Below, in pieces: positions 25,132 through 37,635 of a stretch of DNA of 64,000 nucleotides. The DNA comes from Turnera subulata (lineage: Eukaryota > Streptophyta > Magnoliopsida > Malpighiales > Passifloraceae), in NCBI GenBank assembly GCA_028386065.3, contig JAKUCV010006909.1, positions 90,491-154,490 of the forward strand. Direction: 5' to 3'. Within the stretch, counting starts at the first letter, position 1. Every line of letters begins with the position of its first letter. The translations under genes were made by a program, and so were the position numbers. Below the pieces are notes generated by a model, which saw only the letters and a program-made list of their open reading frames with translations, did no database searches and was not told the origin of the DNA.

Positions 25132-28100
25132 TGAAACGCCCGTGTCCCAATTTATTAATATAAATTAAATATTTAATACAAAATGACCAATTTGCCCTTA
25201 TCATTCCCGGGACACGAAAAGTCATCAACAACATGATCACAATCAAATCAAATAATAATAAATACAAAGGAATCAAGTACGCAGCGGAAGACTAAACATA
25301 ATGACAACATGTATGCAGAGAACCCTATGGATCCGACCCGAGGAGAGGAATGCACCGCCACCTGCTGATATGCTCTTCTGATCAACGATCAGCTAGCCTG
25401 TAATAAACTGTGAGGGGGTGAGACCAACCACTGTCTCACCGCAGACAAATAAACCAATAATATACAAAACAAATCAACTACAAATACACCGGCATCAAAC
25501 AACAACAACCTCAATACACAGAGCAAGACATCAACAGACTACATACCATCACTTGTCGTTACTTATATTATTATCTCTGTTATTAAGGTTAAGTATTTTA
25601 TTAGGGCCCTCTACTGTGTGCGTCGAGCTCGGTCCCGTCTGATCAGACAACCAGGCACGAAGCCCAAATAAACAGGCACGAAGCCCAATATATCCATAGA
25701 GAGAGAGAGACAGAGAGAAAGAGGGAGGTAGAAAGGGGGAGGTAGAAGGAGGGAGGTAGAACCGGCCATCACAGGCCCACATGCAAACCCGCATGCAATC
25801 TCGAGGGGTATTACTTCCCGCTCGAACCAACCGGTCAACAGCCCCACAGTAGACTTTATTATAATTCATTATTCTCATTTATTCATTAAGAGTTGTACCA
25901 TACGTTGTTTCAAACATGGTTGTGTGGATTTAACATCTTAACTCAAATCCGGGCCTCCAGCCCACAATCCACCACACGAACCACAAAGCCATATAACACA
26001 TTATTTAACACACAAATCAACTCATGCATGACAGGCATATTATATCACACTGATACACAGTTCACAGATCATGCACACCGCATCAAAGATATCATCAATA
26101 TATACACTTTGCAATTAACAACATCAGCACATCAAGCAAGCATGCATACAGCATTCAAGACCATCAATTAATACCACTTTGTATACCAAAACCATTAACC
26201 GAGCATTGTAGGCAGTAATGCATACAAAGGTTTATAAGTCCTCACCTTGGCCATAATAATTGTCTCGGAACCTGAAGCCTAGTTCCGCCTCAACAACCTC
26301 ATGTCCATAACCTCCTATGAACATGTATACCATGTAAGATATTTATTCACGGAAATCAAATCAAATACATGCCAATGTTATCGTCTTAAGCTTTAACCGT
26401 ACACTAGGCCCGTTACTAAGAAATCCAGGTCTAAACCCAAAATTCAAATCCAATTTTATACCTGGGCCTAAGGCCCACATCATAAGAACCCTTTGGGCCT
26501 AAAGCCCATCTTAAAATAATGTCCATTTATTGGGCCTAAAGCACTTTCCCCAAAACCATTGGGCCTAAAACCCATGTAAGTTAATTACCTTTTTATTGGG
26601 CCTAAAGCCCATCTCAATTACAAGGCATTGGGCCTAAAGCCCACTTCATTAGTCATTGGGCCTAAGAGCCCATATAGAATTAATATGGCATTAATTGGGC
26701 CTAAGCCCGGCCCATCACAATAATACTTATCAAACTCCCGAGCCCAAATATTTTTCGGCCTAAAGATACTATGTACGTCGGTACGATTCCGGCTACGGGC
26801 CTCTCAACTCGCAACTCCCCGGATTCCACTAAAGTTCATTATTACAAATTGCACATATTAAATCCATTACACTACAAGATAGTACAAGAATTGATATACA
26901 GATCGTTGCTCGAAATTTACCGTGTAACACCGGAAAAATACATCATCTCGCCAGAACAGTACCCGAGCCTTCGCCGGAGAATCCTCGAGCTCGCCGAAAC
27001 AGTAACCCTTTCGCCAGATTCCAGCCACAGCATCGCCGGAAAAGACCCCAAGTTGCCGGAGAACTTCCTACATCCCGAAAAGCACACCCACACATGTCCT
27101 TTCCAACAAAACACAATCTAACATCACGCAACTGCCGACACCAGAAGAACAACCCAACTCAAACACCAATTAAATCCAAAAGAAAAGGAATGGCCTAGAA
27201 ACTTACCAAGGACTGGAATCCGTGCACAACAGCACCTAACCAGCCACACGCCTCACCGCCAGAGCAACCCCTTCCCGACCAGAACACAACCAAACAATCC
27301 CCAACACACGCCCACCTCCGTCAATATAAAGTCCAAACAAAACCAGAGACCATCAATCAACGGTCCCAGAAAACTACAAGAAGAAGAATAGGGGCAGAGG
27401 AAGGAAGAGAGTGGAGGGTCTCGGATCCTTACCGGAAAAGCTAAGGCCGGATCCGCTGAACTGCACAAGCCCGAGCCTTGGATCTGCCCCGAAACAACCT
27501 CAACCACCACTGCCGGAAATGAAACCCAGAAACTACAGCTCGACCACCACCATCAACAAACAACACAGCCACAACACACAGACGCACACACCCGACACTG
27601 CGACAACCCACAACAAAACGACATCAGCACCAGGTGGGGAGGAAGAGAAAGAGAAGAAAAAATAAGGGAGAAGAAGAGGCGTCGGGGACTTACCGAGCAT
27701 CGACGACGGCAGCTAAGACACCTCCGTCGAATCCCTGCTCGATTCAACCCGGACAGAGCCCACAAAGCCACATCGCGGTCTGCTCCACAGCCCGGCGTCG
27801 CAGGCGGCGACGACGTCCCTCGAGCACAGCCACAGACGAACGCAGACGCAGACACGACGGCGACACAACCAGCAACAGCTCCCCGCCACACTGCAAGTCC
27901 AAGCCCCGACCTCGAACCCGAAGCCACAACCAGCAACGACGGCAACTTCGAGTGGCGCACGACGGCGAGAGGAGGAAGACGAAGAGACGATGATGACGAG
28001 AGGAAGGACTGGGCGGCGGCAGCTTGATTGATGGGGAAGAGGAGTTGAGAAAGAAAGGCAAGCCAAAGAGAGCTTCGGGTTCAGCCGTCGGGAGAGTAGA

Positions 28101-28555
28101 GAAGAAAGAAAAGAAAAGAGAGGAGGGAGGGAGAAAGAAATGACGTTTATATCCCTAGTCAAACCCTAGGATTCGGCCGAACACAAAACGGCGTCATTTT
28201 GGCTAAACGACGTCGTTTTACCTTTCCCAACTTCTCAGGTCAACGTGCCCATGTGACCTAGTCAAAGCACCAGCTTCCATTGAGTTTAAAGCCTTGACAC
28301 CCCAAAACTACGTAGTTTTAATAAAACCACTATGTACTCTTTGTTTTACCCCGTAACTCCCGTCGTTCTCACAGAACCGACTAAGAATTAATTCTAAAAG
28401 TAATAAAATATTCCAAGGAGAATAAATTTATAACAATAATAATTTTCTTGACATAAAATACCCGAAAATTCTTCGAGGGTAAAATTGGAATAAAATTTCA
28501 AAAAAAATTTAGAAAATCCCATAGAAATTAAATACTGAAAATTCGGGGCGTTACA
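25132..28555 (-). mobile_element. Solo LTR (3.4 kb) nested inside the inverted solo LTR
   Basis: It starts TGAAACGCCCGTGTCCC and ends ATTCGGGGCGTTACA, flanked by TATTA at 25127-25131 and 28556-28560. No pol region is present. It is a different subfamily from the surrounding LTRs. It contains a GA-rich microsatellite (about 25697-25760), a cluster of TGGGCC palindromes (26461-26715) and CCG-rich sequence (27700-28000). It is the deepest and therefore most recent layer at this end of the nest. Confidence 0.85.
26461..26715. repeat. Cluster of GGGCCTAAAGCCC palindromes
   Basis: Eight TGGGCCTAA units are spaced irregularly over about 250 bp, most continuing to an imperfect palindrome with AAAGCCCA. 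TGGGCC/GGCCCA is the core of plant site II elements, which TCP-family factors can bind. Other LTRs here (2770-2890, 63500-63600) also carry paired GGCCCA motifs. A promoter role is inference. Confidence 0.6.
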
Positions 28556-31500
28556 TATTATCAAAGTATTATACCGGAATAATAACCGGGTATAAGTATA
28601 GTATAGTATTTTGACACATGAATAGTAAATAGCGAATTATGATGATAACGGGGCTTCACCGGGACGTAACGAACCAGTTTAGGTTTATTTTTGCGGTATA
28701 GCATCATTTGCATTTATGTGCATCTTATGTGAGTATATGCTATTGATTGCTATTTAGGAGCTGATAACGAGTAGTATCCCGAGGAACCAGAGCCGAGACA
28801 CCTCGAGGATTTTCAGGAGTACGGAAATCAGCTAAGGTGAGGATGGATAACCTTTGATATGTTGCACATGATACTGTGTTTGTTTTTCTGTGATTATTTT
28901 GCCTGATTGAACTGCTGAGCCAATTGAGTCTGATTGTGGTATTATTGCTATAATTGTTGATTTGTTGATTGTGGATGAACTGAGATGATGAGATAATTGG
29001 ATAATTGGAAGTTGTGTTGAAGACTTATTTGTCACTAGGAAAGTAGTGGTACGACTAAATGGTTAGAGACTGTTTTGTGGTGGCTATGATCTGGGTTACT
29101 TGTGATAAGCATGTTTATGCTTGGGATGTCTATCCCATGATTATATTTTTGGGATGTCTATTCCTGGGATCTATATTTTAGGGATGTCGATTCCTGGGTT
29201 CTCTTGGATTGATCTAGCACCCGGAACATGTTAATAACCAGGTACGACCCTAGCTTGTCTAGTGACAGGGCCCCGAAAGATAAAATTGGTAATAATAAAT
29301 ATTCTTTTGGTCTTGGCTCAGTTATTTTCTGGTTGTTTCTCTGTTGTATCTTTTGCTGGAATTTTACTTCGAAAGTATTGTGTTGCCTGCATATTACTGT
29401 TTATCCTTCGTCGGTGAGCACTTCGGACTCACCTCTCGCCTGCGGGGTTTCATCCTGTAGGATGAGTTGTTCGTAGTTCAGGTACGTGGTTCGGCCAGCT
29501 GCTGTTTTTACTCCACCAGACCCCGGATCCATACCTCCGCTACATCTCATTCTAAGTCTTTCGCTGCTTGTCTATCTACTGTGTTATTGCTGTTGTATCC
29601 TAAGTTCTCTGCTGTTGTTGCTATATTATATTTGTTGTTGTATCCTAAGTTCTCTGCTGTTGGTTAGATTGGAGTGTAATGGCTTGATTAATGGTCCCCG
29701 GGATCGGGTGATGGACGTTGTATTTGGGAATTGCCTGTATTGTATTTTATATTGTATGTACTGTCTGCTACTGTAATAAGAACAGTTCTGGCATGTGTTT
29801 ACCCTATACGGTAAATTCGGGTCGGGGCGCTTCATAAAAACATGCAGAGCACTGGTAAGTCACGGGTACCACAGGGGAGAGGCGGCTCACAGGCTGCATA
29901 ATTGAGCTGCCTCAATTATGTAGCACTGTGCTGCATGTGAGGCGTGTCCCGTCCGGACCAGAAAATATCCGATATACCCTCCTTACCTTAATTTCTGGTC
30001 CGTAAACTCGAGGATAAACCTGACTTTTTTGAAGATTCCTTGTCCCGAAAAATTCCAACTTTGGTCCGTAAAATCCGCAGAAAAATCCCGAACGTGAGAC
30101 AGAGCTCGGTTTCAGAATCCGATGCATAATTTACCCTGAAATAATTACCCAATATTATTTTTATATGGTAAATTACTGTACAAAGCATTTTTACAGTCCG
30201 ATAAAAATATAAATTTTTACCCGGGCTGTTACATGGTTGGTACTCCCTCAGTTTTTATTTCTTTAAAATGACGCTTTGGGGGGTGTTAATCTTGCTAAAT
30301 TAATTATTGTTATAGATTTTTAAGTAGCATTAATTTTTTTTTCAAATAGATATCCTATGTGTTAGATAATATATGTGACAACAAAGAATTAGTAGGTAAT
30401 TTTTTAAATTATTTTTTAAAATTATTTTAGTTAAATATTATTATTATCTATCTAGCTAGGCTTTTCTGATTGTAGCTTGCATAAACCTTAAAGGACAATT
30501 TAAAAAATGGAGAGAATAACGAGTTTATTTTTTTCATTTACAAAAAAATTAAGATTTAATCTTTAATAGTTTGCTTGGAGAATAAGCCCGAATTATAGGT
30601 CTGACCATGTTAACTAGCTTTTAAATTAGTACAATCTAGATATACATTTTTACTCAAAAGCAAGAGAAAAAAAGACTCAGTTGACGAGGTCTACCAATAA
30701 ATTGTTAGCTACTCCTCGAGCATCCTTACTTTTTCCATTGGAGGAAATGGGGTATTGTGAACTCGTTTTCTTCTGGTGGCCCATTTAAGTTTCATATTGC
30801 TCGGTTTTGTGTAATATGCAGTGTGTATGTGTTCTAAAATATGTTACCCAAATCATCTGTAGTAGTGGCGTGTATAAATTTTTTCATTCGAAAAAGTATA
30901 AAGTATGGGTGGTATGTAGCTTAATGCATGCGGGGAGGCACTCCAATCCATCAAGGCTTGCTCACCCAAAAAAATTACCATGTTTTATAGTAATGATGTG
31001 TGTTTTGTATCTTTCATCATTCAGCAACTGAAAATAACATCTCTTTAGTTATTTACTTGATCTTTATCAATCACTACCAATTATTGGTTTTATATTCCAA
31101 AAACACAATGAGACTGCTATTAGAAAATCTACCTTTAACAGTGTTACTATTTTTGGCGGGTTTGACGACAATTATTATTATTACATTGAGCTGGAATGCG
31201 ACAAAAGACATGGGTTTCACACAAATTAAACCCGCAACTAGTATTACCAAAGACGTTGCTATCTCCACTTTGTCTTCCAAAGAACTACTCAAACAAAAGG
31301 AAAAACAAGTCTATCTACCGATGGTTTCTCAAAAAAAAAAAAAAGTCTATATAACAATGACGTTCACTCAAAACCCGGCCCACCTACGTTTATTTTTTGT
31401 TTTTGGTTCTCAGCCACTGCTTTCTCTTTGTGCTGGGTTTTTTTTTGCCATTAATAAAATACAAAACTGGAGTGTGGCTGACGAACGGGAGGCACCAAAT

Positions 31501-31575
31501 AAATAGCTTTAATATATCTTGATAACTTCAAAATATTACTAATTTTTCATCATCAGTTTTGTGCTGTGCCGTGTT

Positions 31576-31596
31576 TTTTTTTTTTTTTATGCTAAT
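31576..31596 (-). mobile_element. Micro-insertion, T-tract plus ATGCTAAT
   Basis: 21 bp made of 13 T and ATGCTAAT sit between GTGCTGTGCCGTGTT (31561-31575) and GTGCTGTGCTGTGTT (31597-31611), a 15-bp direct repeat with one mismatch. Read on the minus strand it ends TTAGCAT-poly(A). Long flanking repeats and an A-tail are the marks of non-LTR retrotransposition. Confidence 0.7.
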
Positions 31597-31906
31597 GTGC
31601 TGTGCTGTGTTTAATTCTCGGTAGAGCAAAAAAACGCTATATTGGGGACAGTAATTTTACCATATGTCCATGTCTCCACATCCTTGTGTTTTTATCTGAG
31701 TATTCTTCTATAAACACACTATCCATCTCTGTTTTTTCGTTGATTTCCCTTTAGTTTATTTCGTAACAAATCTGAAACAAAAAAAAACAATGGATTCTCT
31801 TGACAGATTATTTTCAAAGTTTGATTATTGGTATATATGCAGGTTTTTCTTAGGTCAAGATACACAAGATTTGTAATCATGGCATTTTTTTTTTTCACTC
31901 AAGGTT

Positions 31907-32506
31907 TTTTTTGATAAAGGAGCATTCTTCATTCATAAAAAAAAAATTAAAAGATCTGAGGAGACATAATTGAAGATCTAGTCGAACAAAAGCATGACAA
32001 AAATTTAACATAAGAATTCTTCTCAACCTACTACAAAGAAATACACAACGAGATCTATATCCTTCAAAAGAAGATTTACAAAAGCACTCTCCTCTCGCGA
32101 GCGGCGTCATAACCTGTATCGTTCGTGCAACAACCACCAAGCCGACAGGTGAAGGCGATGCATACCTGTGGGGGAAAATATCTCTTTGTTGGTGAATTTC
32201 TGCAATAGACATAGAATTGTTCTTGAAGTCGAATTTTCCTCCATGGCTTTTGGCTCCCATAGTCTTACTCGGATCACCAAAAGAGAGAAAACAAACCCAT
32301 AAAATGTAGGACTAAACTCATAAAAAGTGAAACTCGACCCACAAAGAATGAGAATAAAATAACAGAACTGAAAAACTAAAAAGAAAAGAACTAATTGATG
32401 GGGGGCTTACCGCCGGAAAGAGAGTCGTCGGCGGCAGCCCCAATATGAAAATCTAAGGTTTTTCTCAGAGAGAAAGAGAGAAAAAAGAAAAATCCTAAAC
32501 CATTGG
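31907..32506 (-). mobile_element. Non-LTR retroposon, ~600 bp, unknown family
   Basis: The insert is bounded by the 12-bp direct repeat TCACTCAAGGTT at 31895-31906 and 32507-32518. Its plus-strand left end is a short T-tract followed by GATAAAGG, so the sense strand is minus and ends CCTTTATC-poly(A). A 121-residue frame at 31895-32260 lies within it, but I recognise no domain; reverse transcriptase motifs are absent. The sense-strand start is rich in CT and reads like an untranslated leader. It may be a SINE-like or internally deleted LINE copy. Confidence 0.65.
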
Positions 32507-34832
32507 TCACTCAAGGTTAATGCGTACTCTTGTTTTTCTGATAGGATGAGCAAGATTTTTGGTTTTAGCATAATATCATTAATCTGTCATAATTTAGCTG
32601 CGGACAACATCATATATATTTCCTAGCTAGCTAGTTGCAACATATAGATTCGAAAAAACTAGTTTGAACATTTTTTTAATGCTAAACCAGTTGGAATGAT
32701 AAATAAAATGTGGAACATGCCACTTTCTATATCCTTTTTCTCATAATTATTTAGTTAAACTTTTCAAAAAAAAAAAACTTAAGTAACTGGGATTAATTAG
32801 GCCCTTACTTATTTAATTTTTATGATAAAGGCCTTTTTTACGTTTCTTAGTTAATTAACAAGGTCCTTAGAGTGTTTCTAGTAAAGGAAAAAAAGTGCCT
32901 TAATTACGGCACCCAATAGTATTACCTATATAATTAGCTTTGTGCCAATTAGGGATGAATTAAATACTCGATCGTAGATTATAGGATCACGTTTTCACTT
33001 GTAGCTAGCCTGGCAAATGCTAGAATCCATGATAAACGGGAACAGTTACTTAAAAACCTAAACCTAGGGTTTTTAAAAGGAAGCTTATAATTTTATGTTG
33101 AATATATCCAATGACTGAGCTGACTTTTACATTTTCACTGCTCATCTCACCACCGCGCGCAAGTCACCCCTCGTCCACCGCCGCGCCGCTTTCAGCTCCG
33201 TCCACGCAAGTCAGCCGCTGCTGAGTAGTGTCACCTACCATCACGAGGCTATCGTCCCTCCCTGGCCTGCATGAAGGAACCGCATGAGGACAAGGAGGCG
33301 CGTAGACTTTGTTACACGGCGGCGATGAGGTGATTCTAGGCCCTGGTTTGGTGGAGGCACGGTGGCGTACGTGAATTAGGATGAGAGGTGACGGCTTGGT
33401 GGAAAAATAAAGAAAAAATAAACAGATCTTCATGCAAACTTCTTGTGTGTTAAACTTAACATGATTTTCACACTAAAACCATCCCAAGTCTGTGTACAAA
33501 AACCTCCTATTATGGAGAAAAGATTTTTTTAATACAGAGGTGGAAAACTAAAACCAACTCTCTTATTTTGATGCTAAAAACTAAAACTAAAACCAACTCT
33601 AAATCCGAAAATAAACTGAGGGTGGTGAATCATTCATTCGACAGTATTTTGAAAGATAAACAAATCTATTTAACACAAATTTGACGCATAATAGCTACTT
33701 TTTGTTATTTTATGATAGATTCATTATCATCCACTGCAAGCAACATGCATTTTTTGTTATGTTTTTAGCGAGGGATAGAGAAACTTTAGGAGGAGGTTGT
33801 AATTTTTTTAAAAAAATTGTCATAATCAATCCACTTGCATTATTCCAATACGTGTGTGATGATTTGCCATAGGTAACCATCCTTTTATTCAATGCTTAGC
33901 ATAAAATCGCACGTTTTACAAGTGATGAAGAATTGTGGTGCTTGTCCCCAGTCCCCTCAATACCGGACTACCCAAATTCTATATCGTTCATCATGGAACA
34001 TATCTGGATATTTTTGGGGAGTGCAAAATAATCCCTCATGTTCTAAACTAAAGAAAAACTTCTACTTCCACCCAAATATGTTAGCACCAAACTAGTAAAG
34101 GAAATATCTTGACCAAAAAAAAAAAACAATTAGTAGAAGAAATATATGGCCCATCGAGACAGTCATGAACGACAAGTTTGATAAAGTTGGGCCCATTTTG
34201 CTTTGCGATAATTCGCGGTGGACCTATCATATTTACCACGTGATATTATCTAGGACTCCACAAGGTCTAAAGTTGGTGATGAATTGATGATGCCATATTT
34301 TTGTTCTTTGAGTTAAAAACTTTAAAAAAAAAACATTATATAATGATTTCATAGGCTATTTACCTTAAAAACCGAGAAACAAAAGCACCACACATATATG
34401 CAAGAAACGTGCACCAAATATAGACCAAACATGTCTTTTCCATCAACAAAAGAAAATAATCAATCATGTCTCATTTGTCAGGCACCTTCATCCATTAAAG
34501 TTTCCTCTGACTTCATAAGGTGCCACAAACATGGGGAACAGAAACAAAACGTGAAGCTTCTTCTGAAAACCTTACCTAAAAACTAACGAAAAAAAGAGGA
34601 GAAGAACCTTAACAGGTTCATCATGACTAGTTCAGTTTCGACAAAAAAATGGTTGAAAAACAAAAGATCGTGGTTCATATTATATCCACTCTTACGTATA
34701 AATTACACAATTAATTAGCTGATAAAAGTCAAGAAACAGGCTGATAACTAACGGCAAAAATAAGCAACTAGCTCTTTACGGGAGTTTATTAACGGGGTAA
34801 TTATAATTAAGTAATTAACAGATGTAACCCTC

Positions 34833-36314
34833 TTACTGTTCAAGACCCCTGAGAATAGCAGATTTCAGTGCTTCCTCAGTTCTCAGCGAGTCAGGAACCC
34901 TAACCACCACATCTTGAAGCATAAGATCATTAACAGATGACATACTGGCGTGATGCACTTGAAATTCTAGGTGACGCAGGGCGATCATTAACCTGGTAGC
35001 TGGGTAGTTGGCATTCTCAGATTGAACCCTAATCATGGCCTCATTTCCCACGATCTTGACCTCGACTTCAAGTGCAGCTACCACAGCTTCGCCTGAGCTA
35101 GTATTATTATTAGGCCTGTCTTGGTCCACAGAATTAGTGGTGGTGCAGCTCTGGTTGTCGGTGATATCACCCACTTCCAGCTTTATCTTCTTGGATTCCC
35201 GTTGCAGCTGTGACTCCAGTTCTTCAATCTTGGCCTTCAAATCATTTATGTAAGACACGGCGTCAGATAGGAGCGATGCTTTGTCCATCCTCGACACATT
35301 TGGGACCACCGCCCGCAGGGCGTAAAACCGGTGGTTCAGCTTCTCGCGCCGCTGCCGCTCCGCTTCCACGTGGTTGAGTGGTGTTTCCCGGCCGAGCCCT
35401 GGTTTTCTGCCTCTCTTTTTTGGGATTCTTTTCTCCATGGTCGCTGCAACACAGTCTGAATCTGAATGCTCAGATTCCACATAAGACTGGGCTCCTCCTT
35501 TGGCTGCAACTAACTTGTCTTTCCTTGCTACCTTCTGCTGCAAGCTCATCCCTGCATGGGGTGAATCTTCTTCCTGGATTCCAGCAATTATGCCTATGTC
35601 GGCGAAGGATATGTTCCTGTCAAGGAAATGGAGGGTTGATGTGGCGGGGGTATTAGTTTTTTCAGGCAAGAACCCGGTGAGATCTGATCCAAAGAGTGTT
35701 TTGGCTTGTTGGACCAAACCCCAGTTCTCCCTGATCATCTCTGATGAGCCCAATTCAAGAACCCCCAGGGAGGTAGGTATGCAAACAAGGGTTTCAATGC
35801 CGTGTATCTGTGCCTCTTTGGCTCTACCACAGTTGTAGAATTGGAGTTCGTGGCCGCCGGCCAACCACACCAAAGAACCGGTGCTAAGAGCCTTTCCGGG
35901 AACACCTTCTCCGGCGGAGAAAGTCCGGGCAAGGGACATCACGTAGAACCATTCCGGATCGCTCACATCGTTGCCTTCCATCAGGGACATGTCAAGGTCA
36001 TGGTACTCTCCAATCAGGGCTTGGATTCCCTTCATGACCCTCTTCCTCTCGGAGTTTAAGGCTGGCATGCGGTGATGGCCTCCGGTCAACTTGGTGGATG
36101 TGTCTTTGGTGCCTTGAAAATGGCCATCTCCCCATGTTAGGAAGACTCGACCACTTTCATCGTTTGTTGTTTGCCAGAAAATGGCATAAGCCCACCAGTC
36201 TGGTTGGCTTTGGACTATGAACTGAAGCCTTTCTTGGAGACTGATTGGTGGGGCTTCTTGGGTCAAGGGGACTAGTGAAGAAGATGAGGATGAGGAGATT
36301 ATTAGCTCGTCCAT
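34833..36314 (-). CDS. bHLH14: bHLH14-like (MYC-type, subgroup IIIe) transcription factor
   Basis: A 493-residue intronless frame, as is usual for MYC2-group genes. Residues about 26-210 form the bHLH-MYC N-terminal domain, with WWAYAIFWQ, the TWGDG loop (60-64), and the [16 protein letters not shown] region (117-132), which corresponds to the JAZ-binding/activation region of MYC2. A basic nuclear signal (KKRGRKPG, 299-306) precedes the bHLH (311-360), whose basic region has H315-E319-R323 for E-box/G-box binding. A short coiled coil (357-378) and a C-terminal ACT-like segment (about 412-490) follow. At 493 residues it is shorter than MYC2/3/4 and close to bHLH14. Members act in the nucleus in jasmonate responses and are repressed by JAZ proteins. 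The ATG has G at -3 and +4. A TATTTAAG box lies about 180 bp upstream (36489-36497). It looks intact. Confidence 0.93.
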   Translation of the reverse strand: MDELIISSSSSSSLVPLTQEAPPISLQERLQFIVQSQPDWWAYAIFWQTTNDESGRVFLTWGDGHFQGTKDTSTKLTGGHHRMPALNSERKRVMKGIQALIGEYHDLDMSLMEGNDVSDPEWFYVMSLARTFSAGEGVPGKALSTGSLVWLAGGHELQFYNCGRAKEAQIHGIETLVCIPTSLGVLELGSSEMIRENWGLVQQAKTLFGSDLTGFLPEKTNTPATSTLHFLDRNISFADIGIIAGIQEEDSPHAGMSLQQKVARKDKLVAAKGGAQSYVESEHSDSDCVAATMEKRIPKKRGRKPGLGRETPLNHVEAERQRREKLNHRFYALRAVVPNVSRMDKASLLSDAVSYINDLKAKIEELESQLQRESKKIKLEVGDITDNQSCTTTNSVDQDRPNNNTSSGEAVVAALEVEVKIVGNEAMIRVQSENANYPATRLMIALRHLEFQVHHASMSSVNDLMLQDVVVRVPDSLRTEEALKSAILRGLEQ

Positions 36315-36689
36315 GGCGTCTGATGGTTGTTTTTGGAGTGAGAAGTGAAGGAGATAAGCAAGGGTTATAGGGGATTGTTAGGGACTTTCTGGGTAAGTTT
36401 CCTCTTTTCGATACAGAAGGTAATAAGGACGAGCACCCAAAAACCTAATGGATATTCAAGCACAAGCAAATATCTTTTCACTGCTATGGCTTAAATAGAA
36501 ACCAGTGATTCATAGTGGAAATAATTTTATCTTTTGGACAACAGCAACCACATACGAGAAATTGGCCTGTTCCGTGAAAAAAACAAACAAGATATGAGGG
36601 AATAATTATAAAAAGGTTGGTTTAGTTCTACTGTGTACGATAAAATACTATTGGAGCATCTATCTGTATGTGAGAGAATACCTTAATTT

Positions 36690-36703
36690 TTCGACAAAAA
36701 TAA
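36690..36703. mobile_element. Micro-insertion TTCGACAAAAATAA
   Basis: 14 bp between AGAATACCTTAATTT (36675-36689) and AGAATACCTTAGTTT (36704-36718), a 15-bp repeat with one mismatch. The insert ends in an A-rich tract. It lies about 360 bp upstream of the bHLH start codon. Confidence 0.5.
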
Positions 36704-37614
36704 AGAATACCTTAGTTTGTTTTCCTAGTATTGAAGCGAGCGGGTACCCCTTTGTAATTTATAAAGCAAGGGAACTGGATGCTGCCAAAATACACAGAAG
36801 GCTTGTTCTATAGGGAAAACAATAATAAAAAAAAAAACTGTATATATTATATATATACACAGCAGAGTATCTCTCGTCTAACTGGAGTATATTCCTGATA
36901 CTTAAAAAAAAATGGGATATTACACTATATAAAAAAGAGGAAGAGGCCAAAGAGAATAAATAAAGTTGGAGAGGAAGTAGAGAGATTGGGGAAGAAGGAG
37001 AAGAGAAAACTGGATCTCATGTGAAATTCAGCTGTGGAGAGAGCACTGATTATATGTGAGAAAGAATGAGGAGTGGAAGTGAATTGTTGGTTTTGGTGGG
37101 GGCAGAGTAGTAATGAGATACGTCAGTATCGGACACTAGCGCCACGTGAAAGGAAAGAGGACTACTACAAGGGAGAGGACCCAGTGATTGTCTTTTGTGT
37201 GGGCTAGTTGGGCTTTTGGGGGGCCTTAAAAGTGGTCACCAAATTTCCCATTTCATTCACAGACTGCTACAAGAACGTGCCTCAACGGTACCCTTGTCCT
37301 TGTGAAAATAAACTATATTGCTCCTTCACTTCCTCCTCTAGCTTTCCAGACCAGTCCTTTAGCTAGTACGATCTTTAATTTGCTGTTGCCCATTTATCTG
37401 GTACTTTGGTTGGGTAGCATCCACTGTTTATGTCTTCCTGTTTGTAAAATTTGTATGGTCTTTCTTCCTCCAGCATTTTCCAATGTCACTGTGTATTGTA
37501 CAATTTGAGCAATCTCATATGTGTGTGGTGGCGTGGTGTCTTTGTCTCCCAAGGCTAGTAGTGTATCTTCTCCGTGCAACTAATCATCATCATTCGGTTA
37601 TTCCACAACCAAAA

Positions 37615-37635
37615 TTTTTTTTTTTTTTTATGCTA
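37615..37635 (-). mobile_element. Micro-insertion, T15 plus ATGCTA
   Basis: 21 bp between two perfect copies of ATTCCACAACCAAAA (37600-37614 and 37636-37650). On the minus strand it reads TAGCAT-poly(A), the same terminus as at 31576 and 52495. Confidence 0.8.

Larger units (their letters stand above)
23433..29834 (+). mobile_element. Solo LTR of a Tekay-type element, inverted relative to its host, itself interrupted
   Basis: It starts TGTAACGGCCCGGGTAAAA and ends GGGGCGCTTCA, with the duplication TAAAA at 23428-23432 and 29835-29839. Without the nested insert (25132-28560) it is about 2.97 kb and carries no gag or pol, so it is a solo LTR in the opposite orientation to the outer element. 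The long serine/proline/arginine-rich frames at 23780-24523 come from CCG-rich simple sequence and are unlikely to be genes. A 28-bp motif containing ATCCTAAGTTCTCTGCTG is duplicated near 29592-29663. Confidence 0.85.
1118..30233 (-). mobile_element. Tekay-type chromodomain Ty3/gypsy retrotransposon (outer element, nested)
   Basis: The element begins with TGAAACG and ends with TGTTACA on the plus strand and is flanked by the 5-bp duplication TGGTT (1113-1117 and 30234-30238). Its internal genes read on the minus strand: gag with a CCHC knuckle, protease, reverse transcriptase, RNase H, integrase and a C-terminal chromodomain, which is the order of chromoviruses. Removing the nested inserts (2663-5500, 7075-17057, 23433-29839) leaves about 9.9 kb. 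The two LTRs have diverged visibly and the coding region has many stops, so it is an old, inactive copy. The lineage call rests on pol motifs plus the chromodomain. The whole block behaves as one insertion, because a single target duplication encloses everything. Confidence 0.85.
21602..30233 (-). repeat. 5' LTR of the outer Tekay-type element, split by an inverted solo LTR
   Basis: It occupies 21602-23432 and 29840-30233, about 2.2 kb without the insert. It is shorter than the partner LTR because of a 681-bp deletion. The missing segment corresponds to 1502-2182 of the left LTR and is bounded by the microhomology CACAT, with the junction near 22010. The right end TGTTACA is intact and abuts the TGGTT duplication. 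Confidence 0.8.
30239..34832. other. AT-rich spacer with retroposon insertions, no gene recognised
   Basis: The region has no convincing coding frame. It holds the ~600-bp retroposon at 31907-32506, a micro-insertion at 31576-31596 and a probable older one near 34110-34131 with imperfect 16-bp flanks. A GC-rich island at about 33150-33380 stands out from the surroundings, but neither strand gives a recognisable protein. Confidence 0.5.

Noticed and set aside
27553..28162. Overlapping long frames on both strands
   Set aside because: They are GC-rich LTR sequence of the nested solo LTR; composition alone explains the open frames.
31306..31350. Possible micro-insertion with an A-tract between AAGTCTAT repeats
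   Set aside because: The direct repeat is only 8 bp and part of a low-complexity context; too weak to list with the others.
33164..33433. 89-residue minus-strand frame in a GC-rich island
   Set aside because: No recognisable domain and no supporting signals; composition is unusual but a gene cannot be supported.
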